The translations under genes and the position numbers were made by a program. The notes beneath the pieces were generated by a model, which was given only the letters and a program-made list of their open reading frames with translations, had not been told where the DNA came from and did no database searches. From a bacterium (GTDB lineage Bacteria > Patescibacteriota > Saccharimonadia > Saccharimonadales > Saccharimonadaceae), in assembly GCA_030428585.1 (NCBI GenBank), contig JAUIDL010000026.1:1-9172 (forward strand): a stretch of DNA of 9,172 nt. Reading direction: 5' to 3'. This document shows positions 1-8,214 of this stretch, in pieces; within the stretch, counting starts at the first letter, position 1, and every line of letters begins with the position of its first letter.

Positions 1-1792
<1,792 letters not shown>

Positions 1793-1843
1793 ATATACCC
1801 CGCCTTTCAGAAAGTGTGGTCTGTCGCGTTAACTTTACGCTCT

Positions 1844-1872
1844 ATTATACGATTTTACAGAGGAAACGACAA
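1844..1872 (-). promoter_or_regulatory. secA promoter (sigma-70 type)
   Basis: On the minus strand TTGTCG (1872-1867, 4 of 6 to the -35 consensus) is followed after exactly 17 bp by a perfect TATAAT (1849-1844). It lies in the 87-nt gap after hpf. The predicted start of transcription is near 1837, which gives a leader of about 45 nt before the secA ATG, the longest in this window. Inferred from sequence only. Confidence 0.6.
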
Positions 1873-1879
1873 GGCATTT

Positions 1880-2254
1880 CTACTCTTGCGGCAGTGTTTG
1901 GCGCCGTTTGAAACGACTCAGTAAGCGTCGGTTTCCCACATGGGCGACGGTCTGTTGCTTGTACTTGCGCAGTTGAGCAATTAATTTCGCCTCGACGATA
2001 TCGATAGCGGCCATCATGTTGACGGTCGAGTCTTTGGCGGTCAGCCGCTTTTCGGGCACATTGATAATGACCTCAGCCTCGTATTTATTACCATGGCTGC
2101 GATTAACTTGCTTGAGTTTGACGTCTGCGGTCACGCTTTTGCGGGCGTGCCGAGGAAGATAGCGGTCAAGACGCCCTACCTTTCTGAGTACATACTTTTT
2201 TGTTGGGGTGTTTACCGTGTACTTTACGCCGGTAATATCAACTGATGCAATCAT
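1880..2254 (-). CDS. hpf: Ribosome hibernation promoting factor, short form (HPF/RaiA family)
   Basis: A 124-residue basic protein of the HPF/YfiA (ribosomal S30AE) family. Members bind the decoding region of the 30S subunit, block mRNA and tRNA access, and protect or store ribosomes in slow growth. The start of the fold is visible as MIASVDITGVKYTV, then the helix TPTKKYVLRKVGRLDRYL (residues 17-34), the strand with EAEVIINVPEKRLTAKD (59-75) and the second helix MMAAIDIVEAKLIAQLRKYK (80-99). That covers the single alpha/beta domain. The C-terminal dimerisation domain of long HPF (about 180 residues) is absent, so it should resemble short HPF or YfiA and would not dimerise ribosomes by itself in the long-HPF way. 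The tail after residue 100 is rich in Arg. The ATG is preceded 8 nt upstream by a strong Shine-Dalgarno GGAGGG (2268-2263). The gene appears to have its own promoter overlapping the end of serS. Confidence 0.93.
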   Translation of the reverse strand: MIASVDITGVKYTVNTPTKKYVLRKVGRLDRYLPRHARKSVTADVKLKQVNRSHGNKYEAEVIINVPEKRLTAKDSTVNMMAAIDIVEAKLIAQLRKYKQQTVAHVGNRRLLSRFKRRQTLPQE

Positions 2255-2292
2255 GGTGTAGGCCCTCCGTTTCCGTTGGTTGCTCTACCCTA

Positions 2293-2301
2293 ATTATAGC
2301 A
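2293..2301 (-). promoter_or_regulatory. hpf promoter, extended -10, overlapping the serS stop codon
   Basis: The minus strand reads TGCTATAAT (2301-2293): a perfect -10 hexamer with the TGn extension. It overlaps the serS stop codon (TAA at 2296-2294). There is no good -35; the best candidate at 17 bp is TTATCT (2321-2316), about 3 of 6. The predicted transcript start near 2286 gives a leader of about 32 nt containing the GGAGGG ribosome binding site. This would let hpf be induced independently of serS. Confidence 0.55.
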
Positions 2302-3592
2302 CTGTTTTGCCACCCAGATAAGACTGGAGGGCTTCAGGAATACGAACTGTGCCGTCGGCTTGCTGACCATTTTCGATAATCGCAATCATCGCTCGACCAA
2401 GGGCAAAGGCGGTGGCGTCGTTGGTGTGCGCCAGCTCAAGACTGCCGTCTTCGCGACGAAGTCGTGTGTTTAGGCGCCGAGTTTGATAATCGGTCATGTA
2501 ATCGGCAGTGTGGGTTTCACGATACTGGTTTTGACCAGGGAGCCAAGCATCCATGTCGATACCACGAGCGTTTGGTTTACCAATGTCGGCAGTACACTTT
2601 TGGATAACGCGGTACGGCAGACCTAGGCTCGAAAGCAAATATTCTTGAATCGCCACCATCAACAGATGTTCGTTCATCCCCGCTTCAGGTGTCGTGAAGC
2701 TCTCCATTTCGAGCTTGTCAAACTGGTGCATACGCAAAATGCCTTCCATGTCTTTGCCATACGTGCCGGCTTCGCGGCGGAAACTGGTGGCGTAGCCAAC
2801 ATAACGCAGCGGTAACTCGCTCTGATCAATTATTTCATTGGCGTGCATACTGCCCATGACATGCTCGGCACTGCCCTGTAGCCATAATTCATCAAGTTCC
2901 AATTTATAACGATCGTCACGTGGCTCGAGGCGATCCATCGCGTCGAATAGCTCGGTTCGGATCATATATGGCGGAAGAATCGGCGTAAAGGCTTTGTCTG
3001 GTACATCAAGGCCAGCTTTTTGAGCGATTTCAGCGATTTTCGCTGGGTCGGACAGTGTGTCAAAGACGTATTGCACAATCGCAAACTGCAAGCGGACTAA
3101 CTCGCCCTTGAGGTAGGCGAAACGACTACCGGCAACTTTGGCGGCTCGTTCTTTATCCAACCAGCCTCGTTGTTCGGCGATTTGAGCGTGATTTTTGATT
3201 TCAAAATCGAATGATGGTGTCGTGCCGACGATCTTGGCGACGACATTTTCGTCTTCACTGGCACCGACCGGCACATCTGCCGCGGCCATGTTTGGTACTG
3301 CTTTTAATAGATCGGTGTAGGTCTTTTCAATATTGTTCAGTTCAATTTCAACGGCTGAAAGTTCAGCTTTGATTTGCTTGCCATCTTCGATAGCGGCTGG
3401 CTCAGGTTTCCCACCCTTCATTTTTGCCGCATTATTGTTACGTCGTTCACGAAGCTCGTCAACGCGAGTCAACAACTGGCGACGTGTATCGTCTTGCGCC
3501 AGCAAATCAGCAATGGAGATATCATAGCCTTTGCGGGCAGCATTTTCTTGCACCGCATCTGCGTTCTCCCGGATGTATCGGATATCCAACAT
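2294..3592 (-). CDS. serS: Serine-tRNA ligase (SerRS), divergent active-site loop
   Basis: Class II aminoacyl-tRNA synthetase that charges tRNA-Ser (and tRNA-Sec where present) in the cytoplasm. At 432 residues it has the usual bacterial length. The N-terminal antiparallel coiled coil that grips the long variable arm of tRNA-Ser covers about residues 28-98. The catalytic core follows: motif 2 around SFRREAGTYGKDMEGILRMHQF (270-291) and motif 3 around FALGRAMIAIIENGQQADG (396-414), ending in the usual IPEALQSYLGG. Oddities: where most bacterial enzymes read TAEVPLTNLHRDEI, this one has SAEHVMGSMHANEI (241-254), and where they read EISSCSNFEDFQARR, it has ETHTADYMTDYQTRR (359-373). The surroundings stay conserved, so it looks like a functional lineage variant. 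The ATG at 3592 fits the standard MLDIRYIRENAD start. No Shine-Dalgarno is visible; the mRNA is predicted to be leaderless. Confidence 0.96.
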   Translation of the reverse strand: MLDIRYIRENADAVQENAARKGYDISIADLLAQDDTRRQLLTRVDELRERRNNNAAKMKGGKPEPAAIEDGKQIKAELSAVEIELNNIEKTYTDLLKAVPNMAAADVPVGASEDENVVAKIVGTTPSFDFEIKNHAQIAEQRGWLDKERAAKVAGSRFAYLKGELVRLQFAIVQYVFDTLSDPAKIAEIAQKAGLDVPDKAFTPILPPYMIRTELFDAMDRLEPRDDRYKLELDELWLQGSAEHVMGSMHANEIIDQSELPLRYVGYATSFRREAGTYGKDMEGILRMHQFDKLEMESFTTPEAGMNEHLLMVAIQEYLLSSLGLPYRVIQKCTADIGKPNARGIDMDAWLPGQNQYRETHTADYMTDYQTRRLNTRLRREDGSLELAHTNDATAFALGRAMIAIIENGQQADGTVRIPEALQSYLGGKTVL

Positions 3593-3598
3593 GTGACC

Positions 3599-3607
3599 AT
3601 TCTACCA
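3599..3607 (-). promoter_or_regulatory. serS promoter, extended -10, predicted leaderless transcript
   Basis: The minus strand reads TGGTAGAAT (3607-3599), a TGn-extended -10 (TAGAAT, 5 of 6), in the 17-nt gap between the permease stop and serS. Exactly 6 nt separate it from the serS ATG, so the canonical +1 falls on the A of the ATG. No -35 match is seen at 16-18 bp, and no ribosome binding site precedes the start. Confidence 0.5.
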
Positions 3608-3609
3608 CA

Positions 3610-4914
3610 TTACTCGGTACGGAGGGCTTCGATTGGATCCAGTTTGGACGCTTTGAGCGCCGGGAAGATGCCCGCTAAAATCGAAATGATGATCAGAATC
3701 ACGACTACCCCAACCACCTGAAGTGGTTCGAATATCAAGAGATAGATGTCGCCGAGGCCCAGGGCGTCACTAATGTACGGATTCGCAATTGTCCCAGCAA
3801 TAACCGCTAGTCCTGCGCCAATACCACCACCAAGGAAGCCAATCCAAGCTGCTTCAAAGGTGAAAAGCTTACCAACATCACCCCCACTCATGCCAAGTGC
3901 TTTCATCAAGCCAATCTGCTGTGTACGCTCGAGTACACTAATGTACTGCGTGTTGATGATGCCAAAGACAGATGTCAAAACCGCAAGTGCACCAAAACCG
4001 AGAAGTATACCCAACAACACGTTAATGAAAATGTTGATTGTTCCAAGAATATCTTCGGCAGTTTGCGCAGAATACCCTTGGTTTTCAAGTTCGGTTTTCA
4101 CTAACCCAGCATTCTCTGGGTCATCAACAAGGACCGAAGCAATAAAGAATTTGTTATAAGCAGCGGTACCCTCAGTGATGTAATCATACAATTCTTTGGC
4201 GGCGTTGGTTGAAATCAACAATGAACCCTGAGAGCGGAACGCAAGTCCCGACTCGCTACTGACAGCAACGACAGTGAAATCAACGTCTTTCGCTTCTGGA
4301 CTACCCGTGAACACAGTTTGTTGACGCGTCGCATTAATGGTGACTGTTTGGTCAACTGCGTCTTCTGGGCTAGCGAAGCCGAGTGCCTCAGCATAATCCT
4401 CGTTCAAAACAATCTGATCATCCGCCAATTCACCGTCAACTCCGCCTGCAGCATAGGTTAAGGTTACTGCTGGAGCAAAGGTGCTGAGTGACGATACGAC
4501 AAATTCATTGTCACCATCAGCCGTGATGTAGTTGACTTGTGGCGAGTAGTTCGGCGTTACCGAATCAACATGCTCAACCTCGGTGATTTGGTCGATATCG
4601 GTCATTGTGATTGGCTCGATACCGCTCGATGCGGCAGCTGGCCCAGGAGTACCTGCCCCGAGACTCAGTCCGGCTGTATCCGGATCATATTCTTGCACCG
4701 CAGTCTCGTCGGTTTGTTTCGTCACAACTACCTCACGAACATCGGTATTTGATTTAACAATCGCATCAGCATAATCACGGCCACCCTGGCCACCAGCCAA
4801 GCTCAGCGTAATCGTAAACGCCCCGACGCCAATCGCCAGACTAGTCAGTAGCGTCCTTGTCTTCGCCTGTCGCAAACTGCGACCGGCTCGTCGAATAATA
4901 TCCGCTACTTTCAT
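3610..4914 (-). CDS. ABC transporter permease, MacB/FtsX family
   Basis: Membrane subunit of an ABC exporter, 434 residues. The topology is that of MacB/LolC-type type VII ABC systems: a short cytoplasmic N-terminus with RSLRQAKTRTLLTSLAIGVG leading into TM1 (about 20-41), a large extracytoplasmic MacB-PCD-like domain (about 43-290), then three more membrane segments (about 292-320, 352-377, 396-420). The cytoplasmic coupling segment ERTQQIGLMKALGMSGGDV (329-347) and the C-terminal PALKASKLDPIEALR (418-432) are hallmarks of the family. These proteins work by mechanotransmission, moving substrate on the outer face (peptides, lipoproteins, drugs) rather than through a classic channel; the substrate here cannot be read from the sequence. 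Its ATG overlaps the TGA of the ATPase gene by 4 nt (ATGA), with AAGGTGATGGG upstream, so the two are almost certainly translationally coupled and form one transporter. Confidence 0.93.
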   Translation of the reverse strand: MKVADIIRRAGRSLRQAKTRTLLTSLAIGVGAFTITLSLAGGQGGRDYADAIVKSNTDVREVVVTKQTDETAVQEYDPDTAGLSLGAGTPGPAAASSGIEPITMTDIDQITEVEHVDSVTPNYSPQVNYITADGDNEFVVSSLSTFAPAVTLTYAAGGVDGELADDQIVLNEDYAEALGFASPEDAVDQTVTINATRQQTVFTGSPEAKDVDFTVVAVSSESGLAFRSQGSLLISTNAAKELYDYITEGTAAYNKFFIASVLVDDPENAGLVKTELENQGYSAQTAEDILGTINIFINVLLGILLGFGALAVLTSVFGIINTQYISVLERTQQIGLMKALGMSGGDVGKLFTFEAAWIGFLGGGIGAGLAVIAGTIANPYISDALGLGDIYLLIFEPLQVVGVVVILIIISILAGIFPALKASKLDPIEALRTE

Positions 4915-5624
4915 CCCATCACCTTCTTCTTTTTGGTTGGTCGTTCAGCAAATCCGGTCGTTGATTCAATGACACCGTCCTTGATGTTGATACGTGCGTC
5001 ACATTTTCGGGCTAAATCTTCGTCGTGGGTCACGACAATCAAAGTCGCGCCGCGATCTTTGGCATAATTAAACAAGAAATCTTCCACCACTCCACCGGTT
5101 GTACTATCGAGGTTACCGGTTGGTTCATCTGCGAACAAAATGTCGGGCTCATTCACAATTGCACGAGCAATCGCTAGGCGTTGCTTTTGTCCTCCAGACA
5201 AATCACGAGCTCGAGATTTCTTTTTATCGAGTAGTTGCACGGCGCTGAGGGCTGCTTCTACTTTTTGACGGCGCTTTGAGCGTGGCACTTTGGCGATTTC
5301 AAGCGGCAATGACACGTTGTCATAACATGATTCGTTGGCTTGGACGAAGAAACTCTGAAAAATGAAACTCATTTTTTGGGCACGAAAGGCGTCGACGTCT
5401 TTTGACTTCAACTTCAAGATGTCACGGCCATCAATAACGACTTGTCCTTGTTGCGGTCGATCAAGCCCACTCATGGCGTGCATTAATGTCGATTTACCAC
5501 TGCCCGACTTACCTAGAATTGCGACAGACTTGCCGTTCGGAATCGTAAACGACACATCATTAATGGCGATAAACGTATTTTGCTTTTTGCCATACGTTTT
5601 GGTGATATGTTTAACCTCAATCAT
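4911..5624 (-). CDS. ABC transporter ATP-binding protein, MacB/LolD type
   Basis: Cytoplasmic nucleotide-binding subunit, 237 residues, partner of the permease gene it overlaps. All ABC ATPase motifs are intact: Walker A GKSGSGKS (38-45), Q-loop glutamine in FIFQSFF (Q90), signature LSGGQ (142-146), Walker B ILFADEP with catalytic Glu (E167), D-loop NLDS (171-174) and switch His in VVTHD (H200). The EPTGNLDS phrase and overall length match the LolD/MacB/FtsE group. A lysine-rich tail (231-235, KKKKV) follows the domain. The ATG at 5624 matches the usual [12 protein letters not shown] beginning; no Shine-Dalgarno precedes it and a -10 element lies only 7 nt upstream, so a leaderless mRNA is predicted. 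It would be the promoter-proximal gene of a two-gene operon. Confidence 0.96.
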   Translation of the reverse strand: MIEVKHITKTYGKKQNTFIAINDVSFTIPNGKSVAILGKSGSGKSTLMHAMSGLDRPQQGQVVIDGRDILKLKSKDVDAFRAQKMSFIFQSFFVQANESCYDNVSLPLEIAKVPRSKRRQKVEAALSAVQLLDKKKSRARDLSGGQKQRLAIARAIVNEPDILFADEPTGNLDSTTGGVVEDFLFNYAKDRGATLIVVTHDEDLARKCDARINIKDGVIESTTGFAERPTKKKKVMG

Positions 5625-5631
5625 TATATCC

Positions 5632-5640
5632 AGTATAGCA
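5632..5640 (-). promoter_or_regulatory. ABC operon promoter, extended -10, predicted leaderless
   Basis: The minus strand carries TGCTATACT (5640-5632), an extended -10 identical to those before lysS and the oxidoreductase. Seven nt separate it from the ATG, so the canonical +1 is the A immediately before or at the start codon. No good -35 is visible. Confidence 0.55.
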
Positions 5641-5655
5641 ACTGAGAGTCAGCTG
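5639..5655. repeat. 17-bp inverted repeat upstream of the ABC operon
   Basis: On the plus strand CAACTGA (5639-5645), a GAG spacer, then TCAGCTG (5649-5655): 7-bp arms with six Watson-Crick pairs and one position that is a G-T wobble on the minus strand. It abuts and slightly overlaps the TG of the extended -10, filling the region between -14 and -30. It could be an operator for the transporter operon, or a hairpin at the end of the oxidoreductase transcript, although no T-run follows. Confidence 0.4.
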
Positions 5656-5663
5656 TGCGAGGG

Positions 5664-6203
5664 TTATCCGTTGATTTTTTTGATATGGGCAAGCATTGCA
5701 TTGATAAATTCTTGAGCGTGAGATTTTGCGTCATCGGTCAAGCCACCGTCCTCGCCAAAAATAATTTTGTCGGTCAAATACTGTTCCGGTTGTCCCATGA
5801 CATGTGCATTCAAATACGCCAAGATGCTGCGAAGGTTTTGTTGAGCAGGTGCAGTCCCCAAGTGACCAATCGAAACACCAGCGGTGATTGCCGGTTTGTT
5901 ATCGAACGAGTTCGTTCCCCATGGTCGTGACGCCCAGTCCAGCGCGTTCTTGGTGACGGCCGACACTCCACGATTATGTTCAGGGGTGATGATCAACACG
6001 CCGTCGGCATTTTCTATCGTTGACTTTAAATCCTTGGCTTTTTGCGGGTAGTCTTCGTCATATTCTTGATGGTACAGTGGCAAATCGACGTCGATAAATT
6101 GGAAAGAAACACCTTCTGGCAATAATTTCTCGAGTTCCTGCGCATAGTGACGGTTGATAGAGGTGTGGCTAAGGCTGCCTACGATAACGGCGATGTTGGT
6201 CAT
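5664..6203 (-). CDS. NADPH-dependent FMN reductase / flavodoxin-fold oxidoreductase
   Basis: A 179-residue flavodoxin-fold enzyme of the FMN_red family (ChrR, YieF, azoreductase and quinone reductase relatives), which uses NAD(P)H to reduce quinones, azo dyes, chromate or free flavin. Visible: first strand MTNIAVIVGS, the FMN phosphate loop GSLSHTSINR (9-18), the second flavin loop TPEHNRGVSAVTKNALDWASRP (73-94, typical family form PEYNxSxPxxLKNAIDW) and the third GVSIGHLGTAPAQQNLR (109-125). The true substrate cannot be told. An upstream in-frame ATG at 6215 would add MGVF, but the sequence GGGAG (6213-6209) is then a Shine-Dalgarno 5 nt before the ATG at 6203, and the family begins right at that Met, so I chose 6203. 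The gene has its own promoter with a palindrome across it, suggesting regulated single-gene expression. Confidence 0.9.
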   Translation of the reverse strand: MTNIAVIVGSLSHTSINRHYAQELEKLLPEGVSFQFIDVDLPLYHQEYDEDYPQKAKDLKSTIENADGVLIITPEHNRGVSAVTKNALDWASRPWGTNSFDNKPAITAGVSIGHLGTAPAQQNLRSILAYLNAHVMGQPEQYLTDKIIFGEDGGLTDDAKSHAQEFINAMLAHIKKING

Positions 6204-6225
6204 GAATACTCCCATAGTTTATTTA

Positions 6226-6240
6226 CTATACTTAGTATAG
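6226..6240. promoter_or_regulatory. Perfect 15-bp palindrome over the oxidoreductase -10 and start site (candidate operator)
   Basis: Plus strand CTATACT (6226-6232), a single central T, then AGTATAG (6234-6240). The arms are perfectly complementary. One arm contains the -10 hexamer and the other covers the predicted +1, which is where a repressor would block initiation. Flavin-dependent quinone or azo reductases are often controlled by redox- or electrophile-sensing repressors of the HxlR, MarR or TetR families, so a repressor site is plausible. No regulator gene is in the window. Part of the symmetry could come simply from the AT-rich promoter hexamer. Confidence 0.45.
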
Positions 6241-6261
6241 CAATTGCTCTAAGGATTGCAA
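6234..6261 (-). promoter_or_regulatory. Oxidoreductase promoter (-35 plus extended -10)
   Basis: The minus strand has TTGCAA (6261-6256, 4 of 6 to the -35 consensus), a 16-bp spacer and TATACT (6239-6234) preceded by TGC. Predicted +1 is near 6227, giving a leader of about 24 nt that holds the GGGAG ribosome binding site. It lies immediately after the stop of the small membrane protein gene, with the -35 starting inside the first bases past that stop. Confidence 0.6.
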
Positions 6262-6262
6262 G

Positions 6263-6682
6263 TTATTTTGAAGATTTCTTCAAGCGCCGACTGACCCGTC
6301 GGGCAATTTTCTGGCGAGTCTTTTGGTCTTCTCCGAGGCCATACTCACCCAACACTTCTGCAATAATCCGGTTCATGTGATGATCTTCGCTAAGTTTACG
6401 CCGAATTTTTTCGTTTGTATCGGCAACTTCCGAAATATCGGTGACCGCTTTATGAACATCGTGAACGATGCGTTTCATTACCCTGCCTTGGCGAATACCA
6501 TTAATCACTGACAAGACGGCCAGAATCAGTGCCACGATACTGAGTCCGTACGCCAACAACTCGAACGCCAGACCACTGTAACCCAAATATTGTTGTCCGA
6601 CTAACAACACCAGACCAAAGAGCGCCACAATCACCAAGGCGATAACCAACGTCCACGTCCGGTCGCTTTTTGGGTTCGCCAT
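6263..6682 (-). CDS. Small two-helix membrane protein of unknown function
   Basis: I do not recognise this 139-residue protein. A polar N-terminus (MANPKSDRT) leads into two hydrophobic helices at about 10-30 and 38-61, joined by a short QQYLGYSG turn. A hydrophilic, helix-prone tail follows (62-139), with a central HDVHKAVTDISEVADTNEKI segment and a strongly basic end (RQKIARRVSRRLKKSSK). The positively charged tail next to TM2 suggests both termini are cytoplasmic. The ATG at 6682 lies 4 nt after the lysS stop with GGGGAAGAG upstream, so it is probably co-transcribed and translated behind lysS. An upstream in-frame ATG at 6745 would run 59 bp into lysS and add a low-complexity polar stretch, so I rejected it. 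Whether the pairing with LysRS is functional or just genomic packing cannot be judged. Confidence 0.8.
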   Translation of the reverse strand: MANPKSDRTWTLVIALVIVALFGLVLLVGQQYLGYSGLAFELLAYGLSIVALILAVLSVINGIRQGRVMKRIVHDVHKAVTDISEVADTNEKIRRKLSEDHHMNRIIAEVLGEYGLGEDQKTRQKIARRVSRRLKKSSK

Positions 6683-6686
6683 CGAT

Positions 6687-8204
6687 CTACTCTTCCCCAA
6701 ACGCGATGTCTGGATAGATTGATTTGGTAACTTCGTCGTACTCACTGCGCAGTTGCGGGAACGGGACGCCTTCTCGCGCGGTCACCCCTTCAAAAATCCA
6801 AAAGACTCGTTCACTCAGACCCCAGCCACAGGCTGGTGGCATGCCGTATTCCAACATTTCAACATAATCAATGTCGAGCATCATCGCTTCATCATCACCA
6901 GCTTCACGCATGGCTTGTTGTTCCTTGAATCGCGCCAGTTGATCTAGCGGATCGTTCAGCTCAGAAAAGCCATTACCCAGCTCTGATCCAGCGATCACCG
7001 GCTGAAATCGTTGCACGGTTTCGGGATTATCGGGATTGGTTTTTGCCAGCGGGCTAATAAAGGTCGGCGTATTGACCAGCCAGACAGGACCAGCGACGTC
7101 TTTACGGATATTTTTCCAAAGCTTGTCGATGCCGCGAGCCCGGTTTTCGGTCTGCTCGACCTCGAGTTTGTTGTCAGCGAGAGCTTTTTTGACGTCATCC
7201 AGGCTCGACTCGAACACATCGATACCATAGCGATCTTTGATGACGGTGGCGTAGTCCCAGACTTCCCACTGGCCGTCCATATTGACCTCGAAATTTCCGA
7301 GCTTGAACTGCAAGGTACCAAAGGTCTTTTGCAGGACATCTTTGTACATCTCTTCCATAAATTTCATGCCGTCTTGCCAGTTGGCATATGCCCAGTACCA
7401 TTCCATGGCGATATGCTCAGGTAGATGTTCGTCGCTGTAATTCTCGTTGCGGAACCGTGGGCCGATGTCGTAGACCTTTTCAAAGCCAGCACCAATCAAC
7501 CGCTTTAGCGGCAGTTCGTGGCTGATACGCAGATAAAAGTCTTGGTCGAGCGCGTCCATGTGTGTCACAAACGGGTTGGCGTCTGCCCCACCAGTGGTGT
7601 GCTCCAGAACCGGCACGTTGACTTCGATAAAGCCGTGTTGATTCAAGAAGTCACGGGTTGCCTGCCAAAAGGTCGAGCGGCGGACAAAGCGTTCACGCAC
7701 ATCAAGGTTGACGTTCATATCGACGTAGCGACGACGCATGCGCTCTTCTTTGTTCGTAAAGCCATCTTGCGCACTCGGCATTGGCCGTAAGGCTTTGGAA
7801 AGCAGACGCAGCCCGGTGACAAAAATAGAAATCTGACCAGTTTTGCTGGTATCGACAACACCGGTACCTTCGACAAAGTCGCCGGTATCGAGGAGTGGCA
7901 AATCAGCGATGCCTAGCTGGTTCAAAGCAGCGTCACGTGGTGCAACATCCGCTTCGTTCAAGTACAATTGAATCTCACCCGATTGATCACGAATCACAAT
8001 AAAAGCTAACTTTCCGAATTTACGAATCGCCGTTACCCGTCCAGCAACAGTGGCAGTCTGGCCTTTCAGCTCATCATAGCGCGTCGCAACATCCCCCGCC
8101 ATGTGGGTGCGGTGCGATTCGGCTGGATACGGATTGAACCCCGCCTGTTTCAAATCATCGAGTTTACGCAGTCGTTCGTCGCGAAAGTCTTGTAGTGTTG
8201 CCAT
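6687..8204 (-). CDS. lysS: Lysine-tRNA ligase, class II (LysRS)
   Basis: Class IIb synthetase that charges tRNA-Lys, 505 residues, the usual length. An N-terminal anticodon-binding OB fold covers about 50-140 (VAGRVTAIRKFGKLAFIVI at 53-71), followed by the catalytic domain: motif 1 region about 178-205, GGADANPFVTHMDALDQDFY (205-224), ISHELPLKRLIGAGFEKVYD (227-246), motif 2 FRNENYSDEHLPEHIAMEWY (251-270), the SELNDPLDQLARF specificity segment (414-426), and motif 3 MPPACGWGLSERVFWIFEG (455-473). Compared with textbook LysRS the motif 2 loop is altered (RNEGIDRTHNPEF is usual) and motif 3 has GLSER in place of GIDR. I place the start at 8204 (MATLQDFRDERLRKL), typical of the family. The ATG at 8231 is inside the terminator stem and upstream of the predicted +1. 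No ribosome binding site precedes the ATG. Confidence 0.95.
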   Translation of the reverse strand: MATLQDFRDERLRKLDDLKQAGFNPYPAESHRTHMAGDVATRYDELKGQTATVAGRVTAIRKFGKLAFIVIRDQSGEIQLYLNEADVAPRDAALNQLGIADLPLLDTGDFVEGTGVVDTSKTGQISIFVTGLRLLSKALRPMPSAQDGFTNKEERMRRRYVDMNVNLDVRERFVRRSTFWQATRDFLNQHGFIEVNVPVLEHTTGGADANPFVTHMDALDQDFYLRISHELPLKRLIGAGFEKVYDIGPRFRNENYSDEHLPEHIAMEWYWAYANWQDGMKFMEEMYKDVLQKTFGTLQFKLGNFEVNMDGQWEVWDYATVIKDRYGIDVFESSLDDVKKALADNKLEVEQTENRARGIDKLWKNIRKDVAGPVWLVNTPTFISPLAKTNPDNPETVQRFQPVIAGSELGNGFSELNDPLDQLARFKEQQAMREAGDDEAMMLDIDYVEMLEYGMPPACGWGLSERVFWIFEGVTAREGVPFPQLRSEYDEVTKSIYPDIAFGEE

Positions 8205-8214
8205 ATCAGTAGTC

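Noticed and set aside
1861..1880. Possible hairpin after hpf (GAAA...TTTC)
   Set aside because: Only a 4-bp stem and no T-run; not a credible terminator.
4911..4914. TGA recoded as glycine, as in SR1/Gracilibacteria
   Set aside because: The ATPase gene ends properly at TGA with the classic ATGA overlap, and no gene here needs an internal TGA read-through.
6683..6745. Longer start for the small membrane protein
   Set aside because: It would overlap the end of lysS by 59 bp and adds a polar segment unlike the rest; the ATG at 6682 has a better-placed ribosome binding site.
6995..7401. Minus-strand open frames inside lysS in other frames
   Set aside because: Arg/Ser-rich translations with no family character, fully inside a clear LysRS gene.
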